From contig JADLCT010000086.1 of assembly GCA_020847045.1 (NCBI GenBank), positions 1 to 57,190 on the forward strand: a DNA stretch of 57,190 nucleotides, in the 5' to 3' direction. The position numbers were made by a program, and so were the translations under genes. The stretch's first letter is position 1. Each line of letters begins with the position of its first letter. Positions 51,784 through 57,190 of this stretch are shown here, one piece after another. This DNA is from Bryobacterales bacterium (GTDB lineage: Bacteria > Acidobacteriota > Terriglobia > Bryobacterales > Bryobacteraceae). A model generated the notes under the pieces. It was not told the DNA's origin. It was given only the letters and a program-made list of their open reading frames with translations, and did not search any database.

Positions 51784-52266
51784 TTATGCGCTGCGTCGCG
51801 CGCGGGCGCGGCGGCGGGAATGGACGCGGCGCCCGCCTTCGCACCAGAAGCCGGAGTGCGCCGATGCGGCCAGATCCGAGACGCGCACCGGAGTCAGGTT
51901 GATTCCGGCGGAGAGGAACGGCGCGCCCCCCAGCGCGACAGTCTCGAACAGCACGCACGAGGCCCACAACAGCCAAGCGTCAAACGAGGCGTCCAAACCC
52001 AGCAGGAAGCCGGCCGATGCAACGGCCAACGACGCCAGTCCGAGTGATCCCCAGCTCAAACCCAGTGGTCCGAAATGCCTTGCCCAGTAGCGGCCAAACA
52101 GAGTATCGAGATTGACGCCAAACTGCCGGCCGAACTCCTCGAAAAAGGCGATGGCGGCGTCATCGTCAAGACCCAGGTCTTCCCGCAGGCGAGCCGCCGG
52201 AGTAACGCGCGACACCGGTACTCCAAGCTGCTGCGACGTGAAGTGGATCACCCGCTCCTCCAGCAT
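51784..52266 (-). CDS. DUF1493-type acyl-carrier-like membrane protein
   Basis: 160 residues from ATG 52266 (GGAG upstream); a GTG at 52332 would add 22 residues. N-terminal helical domain E-E-R-V-I-H-F-T-S, A-A-R-L-R-E-D-L-G-L-D-D-D-A-A and F-F-E-E-F-G-R-Q-F-G-V-N-L-D resembles DUF1493, which is like an acyl carrier protein. The phosphopantetheine Ser position is Asp (D-L-G-L-D-D). Two hydrophobic segments follow at about 80-100 and 105-125, then a Cys- and Arg-rich tail. A membrane-bound carrier-like protein of unknown job, next to the two-component system. Confidence 0.7.
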   Translation of the reverse strand: MLEERVIHFTSQQLGVPVSRVTPAARLREDLGLDDDAAIAFFEEFGRQFGVNLDTLFGRYWARHFGPLGLSWGSLGLASLAVASAGFLLGLDASFDAWLLWASCVLFETVALGGAPFLSAGINLTPVRVSDLAASAHSGFWCEGGRRVHSRRRARARRSA

Positions 52267-52380
52267 CTCCAGCACGGCGCGTCTGGGCGCTGTGCGTATG
52301 AAAACACTTGAGGATGAGAGTGAGGCGGCCACGGTCTGTAGGAAACCAGCTTGGTAAATTATGCTGAATCCGGCAAGACC

Positions 52381-52440
52381 GTACCAGTACCCACTGGTTC
52401 CGGTACCTAACCCGGCGCGTTCTAGTACTTAGTGACGTAC
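52381..52440. repeat. Cluster of five GTAC tetranucleotides
   Basis: GTAC occurs at 52381, 52387, 52403, 52424 and 52437, and the region includes an inverted repeat CCAGT-GGGT-ACTGG on the minus strand. It lies in the gap between the response regulator and the DUF1493 gene. Could be a terminator with several arms, binding sites or chance. Confidence 0.35.
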
Positions 52441-52460
52441 TTACTCAGGTGCGCGATCAT

Positions 52461-53174
52461 TCAGGCCGTTGCGATGCGCTCGCCGTCGGACTGGCTCTGC
52501 TCGTTGAAGCTATAGCCGAAGCCGCGCACCGAACGGATGTAGCCCGGTCCCTCGGCATCGCCTTCAATCTTCTGGCGCAGGCGCAGCACATAGACATCGA
52601 CGGTGCGATCGGTAACGGCGCGGTCGTGCCCCCACACGGCGTCCAGCAACTGCTCGCGGCTGAACACGACGCTGGGACGCGACATCAGGAATTCAAGCAG
52701 CCGGAACTCGGTGGCCGTAAGCGTCACCTCGTCGCCACCGCGGAAGACGCGGCAGGAATTGCGGTCCAGTTCGAGCACGCCCGAGCGCAGGGAGCTTTGC
52801 GGCGCGGTTTGCGGCCGGAACTGGATCCTGATGCGCGCGATCAGTTCGCGAATGAAGAAGGGCTTGACGATGTAGTCGTTGGCGCCCAATTCGAGGCCCA
52901 CAATGCGGTCGGCTTCGCTGGCGCGCGCGGTGAGAAAAATCACGGGAATGTGCGCCAGTTCCGGGCGGGCGCGGATGCCTTTGCAGATGTCCAGGCCATC
53001 GGAATCCGGCAGCATGATATCGAGCAAAATGAGGTCAGGCCGTTCCCGCCGGCAGAGTTCGATGGCGCCCTTGCCAGTTTGCGCGCCCACCATGTGAAAG
53101 CCTTCCTTCTCCAGGTTGTACTTCAGAAGCGCGAACAGATCGGCGTCATCCTCGATGAGCATGATCTTCTTCAT
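52461..53174 (-). CDS. OmpR/PhoB-family response regulator
   Basis: 237 residues. Receiver domain 1-120: I-E-D-D-A-D, phospho-Asp in L-I-L-L-D-I-M-L-P, T-A-R switch, and K-P-F with the conserved Lys. Winged-helix domain 135-230: E-L-D-R-N-S-C-R-V, L-T-A-T-E-F-R-L-L-E-F-L, R-E-Q-L-L-D-A-V-W-G and V-D-V-Y-V-L-R-L-R-Q-K-I (recognition helix), R-G-F-G-Y. It is activated by the kinase encoded 91 nt upstream, here in the order kinase-regulator. The PhoB-like sequence suggests phosphate starvation, but pst genes are not in view. Confidence 0.93.
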   Translation of the reverse strand: MKKIMLIEDDADLFALLKYNLEKEGFHMVGAQTGKGAIELCRRERPDLILLDIMLPDSDGLDICKGIRARPELAHIPVIFLTARASEADRIVGLELGANDYIVKPFFIRELIARIRIQFRPQTAPQSSLRSGVLELDRNSCRVFRGGDEVTLTATEFRLLEFLMSRPSVVFSREQLLDAVWGHDRAVTDRTVDVYVLRLRQKIEGDAEGPGYIRSVRGFGYSFNEQSQSDGERIATA

Positions 53175-53265
53175 CCTGTTTCTCCTGTTCCTCTACTCAG
53201 GATAAAGCGGGTTTCGTGACGAAGCGATGACAGAGCCGTGAATCCCGGCTTACGATCCCCGCTTC

Positions 53266-54756
53266 TCATTCGGCGGACACTCGCGGCGCATCCAAGCTCG
53301 CGTGGCTGGGCGCATGATCGCCGATTCCATTGTCATGGTCGGGCAGCGTAAACGAAAACGTGGAACCCTTGCCGGGCTCGCTTTCCACCGCGACGTCGCC
53401 GCCATGCGAGCGCGCCAGGTGCTTCACAATCGCCAGCCCCAACCCTGTGCCGCCCAACTCACGCGAACGGGCCTTGTCCACGCGGTAGAAGCGTTCAAAC
53501 AGGCGCGGCAACTCTTGTTTGGGAATTCCGATGCCGGTGTCGCGCACGAAGAAGCGGATGAAACCGGGGCGCGCTGCGCCGTCCGCGCCGAGGGTGATCC
53601 GTCCTCCATCGGGCGTGTACTTGATCGCGTTTTCCAGAAGATTGCACAGCGCCTGGTGAACGGCCTTCCAGTCGCAGAACACCTCCTGGCCGGTGGGCGC
53701 GGGCAGCGTTTCAATGACGAGAGATTTCTTTTGGGCCAGTGGCCGCATGGCGTCGGCGCAGTCCATCAGGAGCTTGCCCGTGTGATAGCTGGCGAATTGA
53801 AACTTCTGATTCCCGTGCTCCGTGCGGCTCAGCGTCAACAGGTCGCCCGCCAGATTGGTGAGACGCTCTGCATTCTGGCGGATGATGTTCAGGAACTGGA
53901 CGTTGTGCGCCGGGTCATGCACGGCGCCGTCGAGCAGCGTTTCGGTATAACCCTGAATTGAGGCAAGCGGCGTGCGCAGCTCGTGGCTCACGTTGATGAC
54001 GAAATCCTTGCGGATGCGCTCCTGGTTTTCCAGCTCCTGATGCTCGTGCTGAAGCTGTTCGAACATGCGCTCCAGCTTAACGCCCGTGTCGTTCAACTTG
54101 GAGCCAAGAATGCCCAGCTCGTCAGAGCCGATGCTGGAGAGGCGCGCGCTGAAATGGCCTTCGGCGAGCTTGCGGGCATAATCGATGATGGCTCCGAGCT
54201 TGAAGGAGACCCGGCGAGCGAACCAGGCGGCGACAAGGAACGCGGGTAGAAAGGCAAGGCCGGTGGAGATGAGCATCCGCCGCCGGATCTGATCCACCTG
54301 CGACTGCACCTCGGCCAGCGGCACGGCCAGACGCACGGCGCCAAGGTGGTGAGGGAGGGCCACATAAAGAAAGTCGATGTTCCGCGTGGTGCTGCGGCGA
54401 GTTTCGGCGCCGGTGCGGCCGGACAGGGCCACGGCGAATTCCGAGCGCGCCTTGTGATTCTCCATCCGCACCACGTCGGCTTCGGAGTCGGCCAGCGGTA
54501 CGCCCTGATGATCGATCAGTGTGACGCGCGCGCCGGAGGCTTGGGCGATCTCACGCGTGCGGCGGCGCAGGGCGTCTCCGGTTTCATCGCCGAAGGTGAG
54601 GTCGAGCATATGGCCCTTCTGCACCAGCTCGCGTTCCAGCGTCTCGCGAAAGCTCGTTTCGGCGATCTTGGAAACCAGAATGTCAACGGCGGCCAGCGCC
54701 ACCACGAGCACGCAGAGCACTCCGGCAATCAACTTCAGGAAGATTCGGGCGGTCAT
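53266..54756 (-). CDS. Sensor histidine kinase, PhoR-like
   Basis: 496 residues from ATG 54756 (an upstream TTG at 54801 would overlap the ridA start). Two membrane segments (about 5-27 and 160-182) flank a periplasmic domain of about 130 residues; then HAMP (E-G-H-F-S-A-R-L, S-I-G-S-D-E-L), HisKA with the phospho-His in N-V-S-H-E-L-R-T-P-L-A-S-I-Q-G-Y, N box N-L-L-E-N-A-I-K-Y-T, G1 V-R-D-T-G-I-G-I and G2 G-G-T-G-L-G-L-A. It phosphorylates the adjacent regulator. Only 35 bp separate it from the divergent ridA, so the two promoters overlap. Confidence 0.93.
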   Translation of the reverse strand: MTARIFLKLIAGVLCVLVVALAAVDILVSKIAETSFRETLERELVQKGHMLDLTFGDETGDALRRRTREIAQASGARVTLIDHQGVPLADSEADVVRMENHKARSEFAVALSGRTGAETRRSTTRNIDFLYVALPHHLGAVRLAVPLAEVQSQVDQIRRRMLISTGLAFLPAFLVAAWFARRVSFKLGAIIDYARKLAEGHFSARLSSIGSDELGILGSKLNDTGVKLERMFEQLQHEHQELENQERIRKDFVINVSHELRTPLASIQGYTETLLDGAVHDPAHNVQFLNIIRQNAERLTNLAGDLLTLSRTEHGNQKFQFASYHTGKLLMDCADAMRPLAQKKSLVIETLPAPTGQEVFCDWKAVHQALCNLLENAIKYTPDGGRITLGADGAARPGFIRFFVRDTGIGIPKQELPRLFERFYRVDKARSRELGGTGLGLAIVKHLARSHGGDVAVESEPGKGSTFSFTLPDHDNGIGDHAPSHASLDAPRVSAE

Positions 54757-54791
54757 GCCAGGCCAGTCCCAGTATCGCCTACAATGAACCC

Positions 54792-55271
54792 ATGGCGACA
54801 AAACAATCCGATGAAACCAAGAGCCGTAGAGGCATGTTCAAGGTAGGAGCGGCGGTGGCTGGACTGGCCGCGGCCACGGCGGCCACGGCGGCGGCGCAAG
54901 GGGCTCCCGTAAAGAAGGTGCACCGCAAAGGCGGGGCCAGGCCGAAGGGAACGCCGCTGTTCAATGGCGCGGTCAGCTACGGCAACCTGCTGTTCATTGC
55001 CGGCAAAGGCGCGCACTTCCAGGGTGACATCAAGGCCCACACCGATCATGTACTGAAGGAGATTCAACGCGAGTTGGAAAACGCCGGATCGTCCATGGAT
55101 AAGGTGCTCAAGTGCAACGTGTACCTGAACGACCTGAAGGATTACTCCGCCATGAACGAGGTATTCAAGGGCCGTTTTGGCGAGGAGCCTCCTGTGCGCA
55201 CCACCATAGCGGCGGCCGGCGGGATCCCCGGCGACTCGCTGGTGGAGATCGACGTCATCGCCTACATCTAA
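54792..55271 (+). CDS. Tat-exported RidA-family protein
   Basis: 159 residues. The N-terminus S-R-R-G-M-F-K followed by an Ala-rich hydrophobic stretch is a probable twin-arginine signal; an added region precedes the RidA core (N-G-A-V-S-Y-G-N-L-L-F-I-A-G, L-K-C-N-V-Y-L-N-D-L-K-D-Y). The catalytic-type Arg is in P-P-V-R-T-T-I-A, and the closing V-E-I-D-V-I-A-Y is present. RidA proteins usually hydrolyse imine intermediates in the cytosol; the exported version must do something else, or protect periplasmic enzymes. TACAAT at 54780-54785 ends 6 nt before the ATG. Confidence 0.9.
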   Translation: MATKQSDETKSRRGMFKVGAAVAGLAAATAATAAAQGAPVKKVHRKGGARPKGTPLFNGAVSYGNLLFIAGKGAHFQGDIKAHTDHVLKEIQRELENAGSSMDKVLKCNVYLNDLKDYSAMNEVFKGRFGEEPPVRTTIAAAGGIPGDSLVEIDVIAYI

Positions 55272-55305
55272 GATCCGGCGGCAAAACACGAACACGAAAC
55301 GCATG

Positions 55306-55330
55306 GCGCCCCTCAGCGGGCGCTTTGTGT
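55306..55330 (+). terminator. Terminator after ridA
   Basis: GCGCCC (55306-55311), 6-nt loop, GGGCGC (55318-55323), then TTTGTGTT. It also separates ridA from the tRNA-Arg gene on the other strand. Confidence 0.65.
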
Positions 55331-55364
55331 TATCAGCGGTGTGGTGGAGAAAAGAGGAGAAGTG

Positions 55365-55442
55365 TGGTACGCCCGAGAGGATTCGAACCTCTGGCCTTCT
55401 GCTCCGGAGGCAGACGCTCTATCCGGGCTGAGCTACGGGCGC
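55365..55442 (-). tRNA. tRNA-Arg (anticodon CCG)
   Basis: Complete cloverleaf with encoded CCA. Acceptor GCGCCCG/CGGGCGT (first pair G-T), D stem GCTC/GAGC, anticodon stem TCTGC/GCAGA with loop CTCCGGA, T arm AGAGG-TTCGAAT-CCTCT, A73 and CCA (55365-55367). Confidence 0.96.
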
Positions 55443-55516
55443 GTGACCTTCATTGTAGCGCGAATCACCATGAGTTTGCGCGCGCAACCTTGCATTCTTC
55501 GCTTCTGAAAGCGAAA

Positions 55517-55561
55517 CCGGCCGGCTGAGCGTCGCTGTCAGCGAAATGCCCAACCGGCCGG
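55517..55561 (-). terminator. Hairpin downstream of rplK
   Basis: CCGGCCGG at 55517-55524 pairs with CCGGCCGG at 55554-55561; an inner TCGCT-GTC-AGCGA hairpin fills the loop. On the minus strand TTTCGC follows. Probably ends the secE-nusG-rplK transcript. Confidence 0.55.
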
Positions 55562-55595
55562 ACCGCATTGCGGTTACAAAGCTAATAGACTGGCG

Positions 55596-56027
55596 CTAGA
55601 CGGCCACGTCCACGCCCATCGAGCGCGCCGTCCCCTTCACCTGCTCCATCACCTTTTCCAACTCGAACGAGTTCAGATCCACCATCTTGATCTTGGCAAT
55701 CTCCTCCACCTGCTTCAAGGTGATCTTGCCGACCTTGTTCCGGTTCGGCTCAGCAGACCCCTTGGCCAGATTGACCGCGCGCTTGATCAGCACCGGCACG
55801 GGAGGCGTTTTCGTGATGAACGTGAAGGAGCGGTCCGAAAAGACGGTGATCACGACGGGGATGATGAGCCCTTCCTGATCCTTGGCCGACGTCTTGGCGT
55901 TGAAAGCCTTGCAGAACTCCATGATGTTCACGCCTTGCGGGCCGAGCGCCGTACCCACCGGAGGGGCCGGAGTGGCCTTACCCGCCGGAATCTGCAACTT
56001 CACCATCGCCTGAACTTTCTTCGCCAT
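55596..56027 (-). CDS. rplK: 50S ribosomal protein L11
   Basis: 143 residues. N-terminal [26 protein letters not shown], and the C-terminal RNA-binding domain ending G-T-A-R-S-M-G-V. Binds 23S rRNA at the GTPase centre. AAAGGA precedes the ATG. Gene order is secE-nusG-rplK, but rplA does not follow; a hairpin and tRNA-Arg do. Confidence 0.98.
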   Translation of the reverse strand: MAKKVQAMVKLQIPAGKATPAPPVGTALGPQGVNIMEFCKAFNAKTSAKDQEGLIIPVVITVFSDRSFTFITKTPPVPVLIKRAVNLAKGSAEPNRNKVGKITLKQVEEIAKIKMVDLNSFELEKVMEQVKGTARSMGVDVAV

Positions 56028-56090
56028 TGTTCCTTTACCTCGTCAATCCGTTATGGTGTTCCGCCGCGAGCCAGGGGCTCCAGCCGCGGG

Positions 56091-56825
56091 TCAATTCAGT
56101 TTTTCCACCTGCAGGAAGTCCAATTCGACGGGCGTCGAACGCCCGAAGATGGTCACCAGCACGCGCAGAGTGTCGCGTTCCGTGTTGACCTCGTCGACAC
56201 GGCCCGAGAAATTCGCAAAAGGTCCTTCCGTGATCCGCACCATCTCGCCCTTGTCGAAGCTCATCTTTGGGCGTGGACGCTCGGCCGAACTCGTCTGGCG
56301 GTACAGCACGGAGTTCACCTCATCGGCGGTCAACGGCACGGGATCCTTGCCGCCGCCCACGAAACCGGTCACGCGCGGCGTCTCTTTCACGGCGTGCCAC
56401 AGCGTTTCGTTCATCTGCAACTGCACCAGCACATAACCCGGATAGAGCAGGCGCTTGCTGGTCACCTTCTTGCCGTTCCGCATCTCGACGACCTCTTCGG
56501 TCGGGATCAGAATCTCGCCCAACTGATCGGCAAAACCGAATGCGCCCGCGCGCGTGCGCAGCGATTCCCGCACCTTGTTCTCGAAACCCGAGTAGGTGTG
56601 GATGATGTACCAGTTCATGTCCGGACGCTGCACGGCATCCGGGGAAACCTGTGTTGTGGGGACCAGAGGCGCGGGCGACGCTTCCTGCTCAGCGGCTTCT
56701 TGCGATGCCTGGCCGGCGGCGAGCGATTCGGAAGACTCCGCCGGGGAGGGCGTGGACTCTTCTGCTTCGGCTTCCGGTTGGGCCTGGGCGTCAGCTTCGT
56801 CCGGACCGAGGTATTCTTCAGGCAT
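56091..56825 (-). CDS. nusG: Transcription antitermination factor NusG with acidic N-terminal extension
   Basis: 244 residues. The NGN domain starts at Met70 (M-N-W-Y-I-I-H-T-Y-S-G-F-E-N-K-V), with L-Y-P-G-Y-V-L-V-Q-L-Q-M; a KOW domain follows (K-G-E-M-V-R-I-T-E-G-P-F-A-N-F-S-G). NusG binds RNA polymerase and links it to the ribosome. The first 69 residues are rich in Glu, Ala, Ser, Pro and Gln and look disordered; ATG 56825 has GAGGG upstream while Met70 has no ribosome binding site, so the long form is the likely product. Confidence 0.95.
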   Translation of the reverse strand: MPEEYLGPDEADAQAQPEAEAEESTPSPAESSESLAAGQASQEAAEQEASPAPLVPTTQVSPDAVQRPDMNWYIIHTYSGFENKVRESLRTRAGAFGFADQLGEILIPTEEVVEMRNGKKVTSKRLLYPGYVLVQLQMNETLWHAVKETPRVTGFVGGGKDPVPLTADEVNSVLYRQTSSAERPRPKMSFDKGEMVRITEGPFANFSGRVDEVNTERDTLRVLVTIFGRSTPVELDFLQVEKLN

Positions 56826-56834
56826 CGTTCCCTC

Positions 56835-57101
56835 TTACTTTTGCGTGAGCAGATCGAACAGCCGCGTGATGGCGCGGCCCAGCACCAGGTCCACGGCCCA
56901 GAAGTAGGCTGCGAAGAGGAACACCGTGATGATGACCACGACGGTGGTGGTTTGCACCTGCTCGCGCGTGGGCCAACTGACGCGGCGCATCTCGGACTGC
57001 AAGTCGCCTACATATTCCTTCACGCGCGCCGTCCACGACTGCAAACCGGCCAGCGGTTTACCCCCGTCCATCGGTGCGCTCTTTGAAACTACTTCAGCCA
57101 T
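56835..57101 (-). CDS. secE: Preprotein translocase subunit SecE
   Basis: 88 residues. The conserved amphipathic helix V-K-E-Y-V-G-D-L-Q-S-E-M-R-R-V-S-W-P-T-R-E is followed by one membrane segment V-V-V-I-I-T-V-F-L-F-A-A-Y-F. Single-span SecE clamps SecY. Between tRNA-Trp and nusG, the standard order; the nusG start is 9 nt downstream. Confidence 0.97.
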   Translation of the reverse strand: MAEVVSKSAPMDGGKPLAGLQSWTARVKEYVGDLQSEMRRVSWPTREQVQTTTVVVIITVFLFAAYFWAVDLVLGRAITRLFDLLTQK

Positions 57102-57126
57102 CGTATTGTCCAGTCTGTTGAGAAGC

Positions 57127-57190
57127 TGGCAGGGGCGGCAGGAATCGAACCCGCACTAGCGGTTTTGGAGACCGCCGTTCTACCGTTGAA
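57127..57190 (-). tRNA. tRNA-Trp (anticodon CCA), cut by the window end
   Basis: Visible: D-arm end, anticodon stem GGCGG/CCGCT-like with loop CTCCAAA (anticodon CCA), T arm GCGGG-TTCGATT-CCTGC, the acceptor 3' strand CGCCCCT, G73 and an encoded CCA (57127-57129). The 5' part lies outside the window. It precedes secE as in many bacteria. Confidence 0.93.

Noticed and set aside
55365..55442. tRNA-Sec to go with the selenoprotein
   Set aside because: The tRNA has a normal 7-bp acceptor, short variable loop and anticodon CCG, so it is tRNA-Arg.
1..57190. CRISPR arrays, insertion sequences or prophage
   Set aside because: No regularly spaced repeats, transposase, integrase or phage structural genes were seen.

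Overview
The window reads as a piece of chromosome from a high-GC member of the Acidobacteriota, most likely the Bryobacterales/Solibacteraceae. The evidence is its gene types: a 1144-residue Oar-like TonB-dependent receptor with an N-terminal carboxypeptidase-regulatory domain, a PSCyt/DUF1549-DUF1553 cytochrome next to a DUF1501 protein, exported Gfo/Idh/MocA oxidoreductases, an exported sulfatase, a PQQ dehydrogenase with its own diheme cytochrome c, and many secreted proteins with the cleavage style 'A-L-A-Q'. No phage, insertion sequence, integrase or CRISPR array was seen. The taxonomic call is inference from gene content only.

Layout. 0-3.2 kb: SET-domain methyltransferase, two tandem PepSY-type membrane proteins, an exported Gfo/Idh-like protein. 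3.4-7.5 kb: an unrecognised protein, then a vitamin B6 operon (MocR/PdxR-type regulator, pdxS, pdxT) and a low-molecular-weight phosphatase/arsenate reductase-like gene. 7.5-9.3 kb (minus): a secreted peroxiredoxin whose peroxidatic Cys codon is TGA, followed at the right distance by a bacterial SECIS-like hairpin, and an AI-2E family transporter. 9.4-13.3 kb: ruvX-mltG-hypothetical and, on the minus strand, acs. 13.4-20.3 kb: TonB receptor, DinB-like protein, a zinc-ribbon/LamG-like membrane protein, and an SPFH protein paired with a ribbon-helix-helix protein. 20.4-24.8 kb: aminotransferase, small beta-barrel, cytochrome c plus PQQ dehydrogenase. 24.9-28.1 kb: core operon ffh-rpsP-khpA-rimM-trmD. 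28.1-33.3 kb: lactonase, Gfo/Idh, MarR-pirin, fabD. 33.4-36.5 kb: an RND pump without partners. 36.6-41.2 kb: PSCyt/DUF1553-DUF1501-beta-propeller cluster. 41.2-44.6 kb (minus): xylulokinase, two tiny related helical proteins, ROK sugar kinase. 44.7-46.8 kb: BNR-repeat protein, MoaD-like protein with a tail beyond its Gly-Gly, and a hypothetical protein that is a distant relative of the one at 3.4 kb. 46.8-51.7 kb: S10 peptidase, sulfatase, small periplasmic protein, metalloprotease. 51.8-54.8 kb: acyl-carrier-like membrane protein and a two-component system. 54.8-57.2 kb: Tat-exported RidA, tRNA-Arg(CCG), rplK, nusG, secE and a partial tRNA-Trp.

The most notable observation is the selenocysteine peroxiredoxin (7504-8025, minus). 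An automatic gene caller would split it or call it a pseudogene, because the TGA falls exactly in the PxxxTxxC active-site motif. Further points are two pairs of unrecognised paralogous proteins, a pirin operon with two palindromic operator candidates, the SPFH/RHH pair with a leaderless promoter, and a recurring pattern in which a -10-like hexamer ends only 5-10 nt before the start codon of first-in-operon genes, suggesting frequent leaderless transcripts. No stretch longer than about 300 bases lacks a gene. The longest gaps are 3166-3441 (only a TATAGT -10-like hexamer at 3413-3418 and a good ribosome binding site), 13283-13459 (divergent promoters of acs and the TonB receptor) and 43376-43642 (GGGGGTA motifs, no gene recognised).
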